From Candidatus Limnocylindria bacterium (GTDB lineage Bacteria; Chloroflexota; Limnocylindria; QHBO01), in contig JASLBU010000195.1 in the NCBI GenBank assembly GCA_030146365.1, forward strand, positions 1 to 7,796: a stretch of DNA of 7,796 bases. The letters run 5' to 3'. Below the pieces are notes generated by a model. It had not been told where the DNA came from. It worked only from the letters and a program-made list of their open reading frames with translations, and searched no databases. Shown here piece after piece: positions 1 through 5,501 of this stretch; position 1 is the stretch's first letter; each line of letters opens with the position of its first letter. A program made the translations under genes and the position numbers.

Positions 1-242
1 GGGGCTGCAATTGAGCCCGCCGTGTCGATGCCGATCACATGGTCCGGTCCCCCGCCGACGAGGAACGCCCGCTGGAATCCGCGAGCGTCGAGGCCCGCGG
101 CTGCGCTGAACGCGGCGATCGCGTTCCCGACGCCCATGCGCTTGGCGAAGTCGACGAACAGGTCCGCCGCCCAAGTATCCACTTGCGTGTCGTCCTGCGC
201 CTCGACCATCTGCCGGTAGGCGCCGACGTCGACGTCGCTCAC
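1..242 (-). CDS. Unrecognised protein, N-terminal 80 residues, runs off left edge
   Basis: The frame is open from a GTG at 242 down to base 1, giving 80 residues without a stop; the C-terminus lies outside the window. The start is well supported: a GAGGAG Shine-Dalgarno sequence at 248-253 lies 5 nt upstream, and an in-frame TGA at 252-254 excludes any earlier start. A TAGAAT -10 box lies at 272-277. The protein begins MSDVDVGAYRQMVEAQ and looks soluble, with no signal peptide or membrane helix in the visible part. It has an Ala/Gly-rich middle (NAIAAFSAAAGLDARGF) and a later GGGPDHVIGID segment. I do not recognise the family, and no catalytic motif can be claimed from this fragment. It is divergent from the gene at 350. 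Codon choice is strongly GC-ending, as expected for a real gene here. Confidence 0.75.
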   Translation of the reverse strand, partial: MSDVDVGAYRQMVEAQDDTQVDTWAADLFVDFAKRMGVGNAIAAFSAAAGLDARGFQRAFLVGGGPDHVIGIDTAGSIAA

Positions 243-271
243 GGGGTCTCCTCACGTGGGTTCACGGCCCG

Positions 272-277
272 ATTCTA
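272..277 (-). promoter_or_regulatory. -10 box TAGAAT for the gene starting at 242
   Basis: The minus strand reads TAGAAT here, 29 nt before the GTG start at 242. A transcript would begin near 265 and carry a leader of about 23 nt that includes the GAGGAG ribosome site at 248-253. No good -35 hexamer is seen at 17-18 nt spacing, where the sequence is only GC-rich. The same hexamer recurs before dnaG at 5395-5400. This is prediction from sequence alone. Confidence 0.5.
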
Positions 278-336
278 GCCGAGCGGCGGCCGGACGCGGC
301 GCGCCGTCGCGGACCGCGCAGCGGCCGACGGTGCGC

Positions 337-342
337 TATCCT
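337..342 (+). promoter_or_regulatory. -10 box TATCCT, leaderless arrangement for the gene at 350
   Basis: TATCCT matches the TANNNT pattern and ends 7 nt before the ATG at 350. Transcription usually starts 6-8 nt after the -10 box, so the mRNA would begin at or next to the start codon. Consistent with this, no Shine-Dalgarno sequence precedes the ATG (the preceding bases are ctgccgccc). The -35 position is not recognisable. Confidence 0.45.
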
Positions 343-349
343 GCCGCCC

Positions 350-919
350 ATGATCGAGCGATCCGCTGACCCGCGCACCGAGGACGTCATCGTCTTCGAA
401 CTGGTGCGGACTTCTCGCGGGGCTGCCGATGCGGAGGTGGTGGGTCGCGCCACCTTTCGGAACGGGATGGCGCGCGTCGAGGCCCCGGAGGCATACCGGG
501 TCGCCGTCGACGAGCTGCTCGGCCGTGCCTTCGTCGACCGGATCCAGTCCGACGAGCGGCCACGGGGATATCGGCGCAGCGGCCGCGGCGGTGTCGACAT
601 GCTGGTCCCAGGGATGCCCGAGCACTTCCTCGCCCGCATGCGGGGCCTGTGGCTCTCGTATCCCGACGGGTCGGTCGTCACCGCCCGGCAGGCCGGCATC
701 ACCGAGAGCGGCATGGCCGTGCTGGAGACCACGGACACTGCTCCCCCGGTGACCGACCCCGAAACGCGACGATCGAGCCTTCGTGCGGCAGAGGCGACGG
801 TCCAGGCGAAGCCGCTGGTTCGGCAGCACGCGCCGGAAACCGGTATTCGACCGTCGACCGCGCTCGCCCACCCGGGGACGGGGCCTGTCGGTCGTTCCGA
901 TTGCGGCTGGCTGGTCTGA
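350..919 (+). CDS. Unrecognised 189-residue soluble protein
   Basis: This is an ATG-started ORF of 189 residues with strongly GC-ending third codon positions over its first 130 codons, which supports it over the overlapping minus-strand frames. Residues 13-50 alternate hydrophobic and charged residues like a beta-rich domain (VIVFELVRTS, then ATFRNGMARVEAP). Residues 84-115 hold a second conserved-looking stretch (VDMLVPGMPEHFLARMRG, then LSYPDGSVVTAR). The last 60 residues are low in structure, rich in Thr/Pro/Ala and may be a loose tail. No signal peptide, membrane helix or metal-binding cluster is visible, and I do not recognise the family. The start at 350 is chosen because a TATCCT -10 box sits 7 nt upstream, implying leaderless expression. 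It is divergent from the gene at 242 and followed, after 74 nt, by a small membrane protein with its own promoter. Confidence 0.65.
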   Translation: MIERSADPRTEDVIVFELVRTSRGAADAEVVGRATFRNGMARVEAPEAYRVAVDELLGRAFVDRIQSDERPRGYRRSGRGGVDMLVPGMPEHFLARMRGLWLSYPDGSVVTARQAGITESGMAVLETTDTAPPVTDPETRRSSLRAAEATVQAKPLVRQHAPETGIRPSTALAHPGTGPVGRSDCGWLV

Positions 920-981
920 GTACAAGATTTACGCAGATTCCTCCGGAACCCTCGACGCCCGCCGGCGGCACGAGACTGGAC

Positions 982-987
982 TACAAT
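982..987 (+). promoter_or_regulatory. -10 box TACAAT, leaderless arrangement for the gene at 994
   Basis: TACAAT, five of six matches to TATAAT, ends 6 nt before the ATG at 994, so the predicted transcription start falls on the start codon. No ribosome-binding site is present in the bases before the ATG (cgcgtt). No convincing -35 hexamer is found at normal spacing, where the sequence is ccgccg. The upstream stretch 920-981 holds no other clear signal apart from a short AT-rich patch at 921-940. Confidence 0.55.
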
Positions 988-993
988 CGCGTT

Positions 994-1206
994 ATGATTC
1001 GACTCGTCTCAGCCGCGTTCATCGTCGGCCATTTTGCGCTGGTGCTGATCTACTGGTTCTTCAGCGAGGATCCGGCGGGCACCGCGATGCTGGCGATCTT
1101 CGGCGTGGCGATGATCCTGATGGGTTGGATCCTTGTGCCGACCTTCGACGACGTGGGTGCCACCGCCCCGGTGGACCCGGACTGGCGCGAGTCCCCGCGC
1201 GCCTGA
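994..1206 (+). CDS. Small two-helix membrane protein, resembles cytochrome c oxidase subunit IV hairpin
   Basis: The gene encodes 70 residues. Two hydrophobic segments form a membrane hairpin: roughly residues 3-23 (ending VLIYWFF) and 28-48 (AGTAMLAIFGVAMILMGWIL). The linking turn reads SEDPAGT. A polar C-terminal tail ends PVDPDWRESPRA. The aromatic end of helix 1 followed by D/E-PxGT at the start of helix 2 resembles what I recall of small actinobacterial/Chloroflexota cytochrome c oxidase subunit IV proteins. That is family resemblance only, and no oxidase genes are nearby. A longer in-frame ORF starts at 649, but ATG 994 is preferred because a TACAAT -10 box lies 6 nt before it and hydrophobic sequence begins immediately after it. 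The gene stands alone, ending 41 nt before the convergent tRNA-Asn. An alternative is any unknown small membrane protein. Confidence 0.7.
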   Translation: MIRLVSAAFIVGHFALVLIYWFFSEDPAGTAMLAIFGVAMILMGWILVPTFDDVGATAPVDPDWRESPRA

Positions 1207-1247
1207 CTCGCCGGGCAGGAGACCGATCGTCGGACCGACAGGAGAGG

Positions 1248-1322
1248 TGGCTCCGGCGGTAGGACTCGAACCTACGACCAAGCGGTTAACAGCCGCCCGC
1301 TCTACCACTGAGCTACGCCGGA
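1248..1322 (-). tRNA. tRNA-Asn, anticodon GTT, encoded CCA end
   Basis: Read on the minus strand, this folds as a complete cloverleaf. The acceptor stem TCCGGCG pairs fully with CGCCGGA. The D arm GCTC...GAGC has a short loop (AGTGGTA). The anticodon stem GGCGG/CCGCT has one G-T pair and a loop of CTGTTAA. The T arm GTAGG/CCTAC carries the standard TTCGAAT loop. The anticodon GTT (complement at 1288-1290) reads Asn codons AAC and AAU. The discriminator base is G at 1251, and CCA is encoded at 1248-1250, so the 3' end need not be added enzymatically. It lies downstream of rpoD on the same strand with its own -10 box. No T-rich terminator follows. Confidence 0.97.
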
Positions 1323-1363
1323 ACGCAGCGACGCGCGCGTGATACAGCGCGTCGGACCCGCGG

Positions 1364-1369
1364 ATTATA
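1364..1369 (-). promoter_or_regulatory. Perfect TATAAT -10 box upstream of tRNA-Asn
   Basis: The minus strand reads TATAAT here, inside otherwise very GC-rich sequence. Transcription would start near 1357, about 35 nt before the mature tRNA 5' end at 1322, leaving a short leader for RNase P removal. The -35 region (about tgctgc) is a poor match. The box suggests tRNA-Asn is transcribed independently of rpoD, which ends 113 nt upstream. Confidence 0.6.
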
Positions 1370-1420
1370 GGGCATCAGCCGCACTCGCAGCAGCTCGCGG
1401 ACCTGTCCAGAGCCGCTTTC

Positions 1421-1457
1421 GCCTGGCGGGCAGCACGAGGCCGCCTACCGCTCAGGC
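1421..1457 (-). terminator. Possible hairpin after rpoD (weak)
   Basis: An inverted repeat lies 25 nt past the rpoD stop: GCCTGGCGG at 1421-1429 pairs with CCGCTCAGGC at 1448-1457, leaving one bulged base. That gives nine pairs and an 18-nt loop. The minus-strand sequence that follows (GAAAGCGG) has no T-run, so this is not a classic intrinsic terminator. It could be a Rho-independent variant, a 3'-end stabilising stem, or chance in GC-rich DNA. The rest of 1323-1481 holds only the tRNA promoter. Confidence 0.25.
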
Positions 1458-1481
1458 AGCATTCCGGGGTGTCGAGGTCGC

Positions 1482-3509
1482 CTACTCGAGGTAGTCCTTG
1501 AGCTTCCGCGACCGGGAGGGGTGGCGGAGCTTGCGAAGGGCCTTCGCTTCGATCTGGCGAATCCGCTCGCGCGTCACGTTGAAGTCGCGACCGACCTCCT
1601 CCAATGTCCGCGACCGCCCGTCCTCCAGCCCGAACCGCAGCTGCAGCACCCGACGCTCGCGCGGCGTGAGCGAGTCCAGCACCCCTTCCACTTGCTCCTT
1701 CAGGAGCTGGTGGCTGGCCGCATCCGCCGGGGCGACGGAGGCAAGGTCCGGGATGAAGTCGCCGAGATGGCTGTCCTCCTCCTCGCCGATGGGCGTCTCG
1801 AGGCTGACCGGCTCCTGGCTGACCTTCATGATCTCGCGCACCTTCTCCGGCGAGACGGTTTGCGGACCCTCACCTACGCGCTCATCGACCTCCCCCTCGG
1901 TCGGCTCCCGCTGGAGCTTGTCGCGCAGCTCCCGGATGACCTCGTCCCGGCTCATCCGTCTGGCGATCTCCTCCACCGTGGGCTCCCGGCCGAGCTCCTG
2001 GAGCAGGGTGCGGCTGACCCTGATGAGGCGGTTGATGGTCTCCACCATGTGGACCGGGATGCGGATCGTGCGCGCCTGGTCGGCGATGGCGCGGGTGATC
2101 GCCTGTCGGATCCACCACGTCGCGTAGGTGGAGAACTTGAAGCCCTTCTCGTAGTCGAACTTCTCGACCGCCCGAATGAGGCCGATGTTCCCCTCCTGGA
2201 TGAGATCCAGGAAGCTCATCCCCCGCCCGATGTACTTCTTCGCGATGCTGACCACGAGGCGCAGGTTCGCCTCGGTGAGGCGCTTGCGGGCGTCGGTCGA
2301 CTGCTCCACCAGTCGGCCGGTGCGCTTCTCCAGGGGAACGTCGACCGGGATGCTCGGGTCATACCCGAGGCTCAGCAGGTACTCCGTGTCGTTGCCTGCC
2401 TCGATGTACTCCCTGACGATGTCCTGGGCGGTCTCGCGCGCCCACCGCTCGAGATCGACGAGCTCCGCGGCGCCAGCATGGCTGATCGAGCGGAACCGGT
2501 ACGTGGCGCCGAACAGCACCGCATCCTTGAGGCCCTGACCCGGATCGTCCGAGAGCACCTTGAGGATGGACTCCGCCTCCAGCAGCCGGGTGCGGCCCTC
2601 GTCGTCCAGGTTCGATGCCTTGCGCGCCTTCGAGAGCTTGATCGCCGGCGGCTCGATCACCTGCCGCTTGCGGCCTACCCACCAGTCGATCGCGTCGCGG
2701 GTGACGCGCGGCGACTCCTTGGGCAGGTCGAAGGCGCGCATGGCGGCCATCGCCCGAGCCTTGGGCTCGCTGTCGAGGGTGACCCAGGCGAACAGGTTCA
2801 CGAGCGAGCGGGCGGGGTCCTCCACGATGAGCTCACCGAGCTCGATCGCCTTGGCCAGGACGACCTCCTCCTCGGCGGTGAGGAGCGCCACCTTGCCGAT
2901 CTCCTTGAGGTACATGCGGACCGGGTCGTCGATGCCGATGAGGTCCGCCGCGAGCGCCTCGAGATCTTCGTCCGTCTCCTTGGACTTCGCCGCCGGCGCC
3001 GCCGCCGTCGCCGTCGGCGTGGGAGCCTCCGGCTCGTCCGGCTCGCCGATTAGGGTCGGCTGATTCTGGTCATCAAGCACCTCGATGCCCGCTTCGGCGG
3101 CGGCGGCGTACAGCTCCTCGACCTGAGCCATCTGCGCTTCAGGCTGGGGCAGCGCCTCCAGGATCTGGTCGTGGGTAAGGAACCCCTCTTCACGGCCCCG
3201 GGCAATGAGCCCGCTGATGATGGCGGCCTGCGCGGCAGGATCGGTCGCGCCGCCGTCATCCCCTTTCACCGGCTTGTTCCTCGGCTTCGCCGGTGCCTTT
3301 GCCGTGGACGGCGTCGCGTTCGCCGCCGTGGCATTGCCGGCCGCAAGCTCCCCGGCATCCCGCGTTCTCTTGGCGCCGTCCTTGCCGCCGTCCGCGGCCC
3401 TGCTCTGGCCCGCAGGCTCGCTGGTCTGCTTCGTCGACTTCGTGACCTTCTCCTTTGGCTCCTCCGTCGGGGCCTTGGTCTTGGCCGGCCCGGTCGTGCG
3501 CGTCGCCAC
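1482..3509 (-). CDS. rpoD: Primary RNA polymerase sigma factor (sigma-70/SigA)
   Basis: This 675-residue protein directs RNA polymerase to housekeeping promoters. In order: a Lys/Ala/Thr-rich disordered tail (about 1-87); a region 1.1-like domain (about 88-150); region 1.2 at 193-225 (DDPVRMYLKEIGKVALL); a long linker (226-405); region 2 at 408-480, with NLRLVVSIAKKYIGRGM and STYATWWIRQAITRAIADQ for core binding and -10 melting; region 3 at 481-600, carrying SQEPVSLETPIGEEEDSHLG; and region 4 at 610-675, with LTPRERRVLQLRFGLEDG and the HTH VTRERIRQIEAKALRKLRHP for -35 binding. The GTG start abuts the dnaG stop. GAGGAG at 3517-3522, inside dnaG, lies 7 nt upstream, so translation is probably coupled. 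Two oddities: the linker is far longer than in SigA of Mycobacterium, and region 3 has an extra segment of about 32 residues at 519-550. Identity is certain; the roles of the insertions are unknown. Confidence 0.98.
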   Translation of the reverse strand: MATRTTGPAKTKAPTEEPKEKVTKSTKQTSEPAGQSRAADGGKDGAKRTRDAGELAAGNATAANATPSTAKAPAKPRNKPVKGDDGGATDPAAQAAIISGLIARGREEGFLTHDQILEALPQPEAQMAQVEELYAAAAEAGIEVLDDQNQPTLIGEPDEPEAPTPTATAAAPAAKSKETDEDLEALAADLIGIDDPVRMYLKEIGKVALLTAEEEVVLAKAIELGELIVEDPARSLVNLFAWVTLDSEPKARAMAAMRAFDLPKESPRVTRDAIDWWVGRKRQVIEPPAIKLSKARKASNLDDEGRTRLLEAESILKVLSDDPGQGLKDAVLFGATYRFRSISHAGAAELVDLERWARETAQDIVREYIEAGNDTEYLLSLGYDPSIPVDVPLEKRTGRLVEQSTDARKRLTEANLRLVVSIAKKYIGRGMSFLDLIQEGNIGLIRAVEKFDYEKGFKFSTYATWWIRQAITRAIADQARTIRIPVHMVETINRLIRVSRTLLQELGREPTVEEIARRMSRDEVIRELRDKLQREPTEGEVDERVGEGPQTVSPEKVREIMKVSQEPVSLETPIGEEEDSHLGDFIPDLASVAPADAASHQLLKEQVEGVLDSLTPRERRVLQLRFGLEDGRSRTLEEVGRDFNVTRERIRQIEAKALRKLRHPSRSRKLKDYLE
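1875..2006 (-). repeat. Internal near-repeat inside rpoD region 3
   Basis: Two stretches of rpoD resemble each other: residues 502-519 (1953-2006, LLQELGREPTVEEIARRM) and residues 528-545 (1875-1928, LRDKLQREPTEGEVDERV). They are offset by 26 residues and share an L-x2-x-L-x-REPT-x2-E core. Over the first 15 codons I count about 31 of 45 identical bases. This fits an old tandem duplication of the region 3 helix pair, or convergent use of a common hairpin motif. Confidence 0.45.
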
Positions 3510-5381
3510 TCAGATTCTCCTCTCACCAGCCGCCAGGGCCGGGCTTCTCATCGCTCTCACCAGCTGCTCACGCTGTTGCGTGAGGGCCTGGAACTGCCGC
3601 TCCAGGTCTCGTATGTCATCGTCGTTGCCCGCGTCGTCCGCGGTCGCCCGAATGAGCGAGCCCAGGTCGCTCAGGCGATCCTCCGTGGCCTGCACGCGCA
3701 GGCGCAGCATCGTGATGCGCAGCGCCTCTCGATCCGTCTCGGTGTCCGGGCGCACTCCCCGCGCCCGGACCGATGCAAGCAGGGCCCGCGCCAAGCCGGC
3801 GGTCGCCGGGTCCAGGGTGGCCACGAAGGCCTCCAGCTCCGGACGCGCGGGACTGCTGCGAACGGCGGCGCGCCATGCCTCCCCGAGCGCGCGCGCCGCC
3901 TCGTCGCGCAGCGGCAGCGACTCCCCTGGGGGCAGCTCGTCGATCAGCGCCGGGTTGAGCAGGATGAGCGTCAGCGCCTCCCGCTCGAGTGGGCTCATCG
4001 CAGCGCCGGTGTCCGGCGGCCGCCCGTCGCTCACCGGCCGGACCGGCATGGGCCGAGGGCCACGCACGAGTTCGTCGCGCAGGATGCGCTCGTCGATGCC
4101 CGCGAGCTGCGACAGCCTCGGGACATACGCGTCCTGCTCGACCCGATCCGGGATGCGCCGCAGGAGGTCGAGCATTCGGCGGGTGTAGGCACTGCGCCCC
4201 TGAGCCTGGCGCATGTCGACGTCGGCCGCGGCACGCTGCATGAAGTACGGCAACAGCTCCTCGGCATCCGACACCGAATTCCGCCACCCGCCGGGGTCGC
4301 TGCGGATGAACTCGTCGGGGTCCTTGCCCGCCGGGATGCGGATCACGCGCACCTTGCTCACGACCGGGCCGAGCTCCTCGAGCAGGCCGCGCTGGGTGGC
4401 CGCCTCGCCGGCGAGGTCCACGTCGTAGGCGAGCGCCACTGCATCGGCATACCGGTTGGCGAGCTCCACCTGGCCCGCCGTGAGTGCAGTGCCGAGGCTG
4501 GCGACCACGTTCGTGAACCCGGCCTGGTGCGCGGCCATCACGTCGGTGTATCCCTCGACGATCACCGCCAGCTTCTCCCTGCGGATGGAGCCTTTGGCGA
4601 TGTCGATGCCGTAGAGCGTGCGGCTCTTGTCGAACAGTGGCGTGGCCGGGGAGTTCAGGTACTTCGGACCCTCGGCGCCGGGAAGGATGCGGCCACCGAG
4701 GCCGATCGCTCGCCCCGAGACGTCGCGGATGGGAATGATGATCCGACCACGGAATCGGTCGTACACGCCGCCTCGATTCGAAGGGCTGGCGAGCCCGGCG
4801 TCGGTCAGCTCGCCGTCGCTGAAGCCCTTTGCCCTCAGCCGCTTCGTCAGGGCCTCCCAGGTGTTCAGCGCATAGCCGATGCCGAACCGCTCGAGCGTCT
4901 CCGCCGCGAAGCCGCGCTCGGCGAGATAGGCCCGAGCCGCCTCCGCCTGTCGAGCCTGAAGCAGCACCTCCCGGTACCAGGCGATGGCCGCCTCCAGTGC
5001 CTCGCGCAGCCGTCGCTTGCGTCGATCCTCGCGCGCCGTCTGCTCGGACAGCTCCACGCCGGCCCTCTCCGCCAGCCGGTTCAGGGACTCGCGGAAGTCG
5101 AGGCCGTCCCGGCGCATGAGGAACGTGAAGATGTCACCGTGCTCGCCGCAACCGAAGCAGTGCCACGTCTCGCGATCGGGCGTGACGATGAAGGACGGGG
5201 TCTTCTCCGCATGGAAGGGGCAGAGCCCCTTGTACACCGAGCCGGCGCGCTTCAGCGCGACCGTCTCGCCCACCACGTCGACGGCGGAAAGCTTCGACTT
5301 GATCTCGGCGATGATGCCGGATGATGACGTGATCGTCGGACCCTCGCGTCCGCTACGGACGCTTGTCAAGTGGTTTGTCAA
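3510..5381 (-). CDS. dnaG: DNA primase DnaG
   Basis: This 623-residue primase makes RNA primers for DNA replication and works with the DnaB helicase. The N-terminal zinc-binding domain carries ligands C54, H57, C75 and C78 (motifs KGLCPFHAEKTPSF and WHCFGCGEHGD). The catalytic core includes YDRFRGRIIIPI (207-218), GLGGRIL (227-233) and PKYLNSPATPLFDK (239-252). The Toprim domain shows VEGYTD (275-280, catalytic E276), AYDVDLAGEAA (318-328, metal-binding D320 and D322) and GKDPDEF (352-358). The C-terminal third, past about 470, is the helicase-interaction region. No in-frame ATG or GTG precedes the conserved start IIAEIKSKLSAVDVV; TTG codons at 5381 and 5369 are the only usual candidates, and 5381 is taken. 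An in-frame TGA at 5409-5411 bounds the frame. The gene runs directly into rpoD with no intergenic base. DxD is normally DGD; here it is DVD. Confidence 0.96.
   Translation of the reverse strand: MTNHLTSVRSGREGPTITSSSGIIAEIKSKLSAVDVVGETVALKRAGSVYKGLCPFHAEKTPSFIVTPDRETWHCFGCGEHGDIFTFLMRRDGLDFRESLNRLAERAGVELSEQTAREDRRKRRLREALEAAIAWYREVLLQARQAEAARAYLAERGFAAETLERFGIGYALNTWEALTKRLRAKGFSDGELTDAGLASPSNRGGVYDRFRGRIIIPIRDVSGRAIGLGGRILPGAEGPKYLNSPATPLFDKSRTLYGIDIAKGSIRREKLAVIVEGYTDVMAAHQAGFTNVVASLGTALTAGQVELANRYADAVALAYDVDLAGEAATQRGLLEELGPVVSKVRVIRIPAGKDPDEFIRSDPGGWRNSVSDAEELLPYFMQRAAADVDMRQAQGRSAYTRRMLDLLRRIPDRVEQDAYVPRLSQLAGIDERILRDELVRGPRPMPVRPVSDGRPPDTGAAMSPLEREALTLILLNPALIDELPPGESLPLRDEAARALGEAWRAAVRSSPARPELEAFVATLDPATAGLARALLASVRARGVRPDTETDREALRITMLRLRVQATEDRLSDLGSLIRATADDAGNDDDIRDLERQFQALTQQREQLVRAMRSPALAAGERRI
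3517..3522 (-). promoter_or_regulatory. Ribosome-binding site for rpoD inside the dnaG 3' end
   Basis: GAGGAG lies on the minus strand within the last codons of dnaG, with a 7-nt spacer to the rpoD GTG at 3509. The dnaG TGA (3510-3512) touches that GTG. Ribosomes ending dnaG therefore stop directly over the rpoD start, a layout expected to couple the two yields. It also decides the GTG start for rpoD. Confidence 0.8.
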
Positions 5382-5412
5382 GGCTTCGGCAACGATTCTA
5401 CCATCGTGTCAA
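5364..5412 (-). repeat. Three CTTGACA copies around the dnaG start
   Basis: TTGACA, the consensus -35 hexamer, occurs three times on the minus strand, at 5407-5412, 5376-5381 and 5364-5369, each preceded by C. The last two are 12 bp apart and each forms a candidate TTG start codon of dnaG. None has a good -10 box at 16-19 nt. They may be protein-binding sites, decayed promoter parts, or chance. Confidence 0.35.
5395..5400 (-). promoter_or_regulatory. Extended -10 box TGG-TAGAAT for the dnaG-rpoD pair
   Basis: The minus strand reads TGGTAGAAT, an extended -10 element (TGn plus TAGAAT) that often substitutes for a weak -35. At 17-nt spacing the -35 is only tggaag. Transcription would start near 5388, leaving a leader of about 7 nt before the TTG at 5381, or about 19 nt before the TTG at 5369. 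It lies in the 120-bp divergent region shared with the gene at 5502. Confidence 0.5.
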
Positions 5413-5458
5413 GCGCGCTTCCACTTCCACCCGGTTCTTCGTCCTTGCGCTGTCAGGG

Positions 5459-5464
5459 TAGACT
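5459..5464 (+). promoter_or_regulatory. Possible -10 box TAGACT for the sigma-like gene
   Basis: TAGACT fits TANNNT and would give a transcript starting near 5471 with a leader of about 30 nt before the ATG at 5502. The -35 candidate ttcttc at 5435-5440 (18-nt spacer) is weak. An alternative is an ECF-type promoter recognised by the gene product itself, but no clear GGAAC/GTC-type pair is visible. Confidence 0.3.
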
Positions 5465-5501
5465 TCCGCTCCCGACCGCACTGCACCACACCACGGTATC
5501 C

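Noticed and set aside
275..925. Minus-strand frame of 216 codons opposite the gene at 350
   Set aside because: The Arg/Gly/Pro-rich sequence lacks hydrophobic patterning. The plus-strand frame has better codon bias and a -10 box at its start.
1223..1233. CCGA-TCG-TCGG mini hairpin between the small membrane gene and the tRNA
   Set aside because: A four-pair stem without a T-run is too small to call a terminator.
783..1262. Plus-strand frame bridging the two small genes
   Set aside because: It is Arg-rich throughout and overlaps better supported frames, and no start signal precedes it.
1133..1342. Plus-strand frame crossing the tRNA, containing VGLEPTT
   Set aside because: This peptide is the usual translation of the T arm of an antisense tRNA and not a gene.
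2985..3020. GCC/GTC-rich tract looking like a tandem repeat
   Set aside because: It encodes the Ala/Thr/Pro linker of RpoD (about residues 163-175); it is low-complexity coding sequence with no exact unit.
1521..3053. Open plus-strand frame of 510 codons opposite rpoD
   Set aside because: It is an antisense shadow of rpoD caused by GC-rich codons; the minus strand carries unmistakable sigma-70 domains.
3171..5324. Open plus-strand frame of 717 codons opposite dnaG
   Set aside because: Its Arg/Leu/His-rich composition is typical of antisense frames, and the minus strand encodes complete DnaG motifs.
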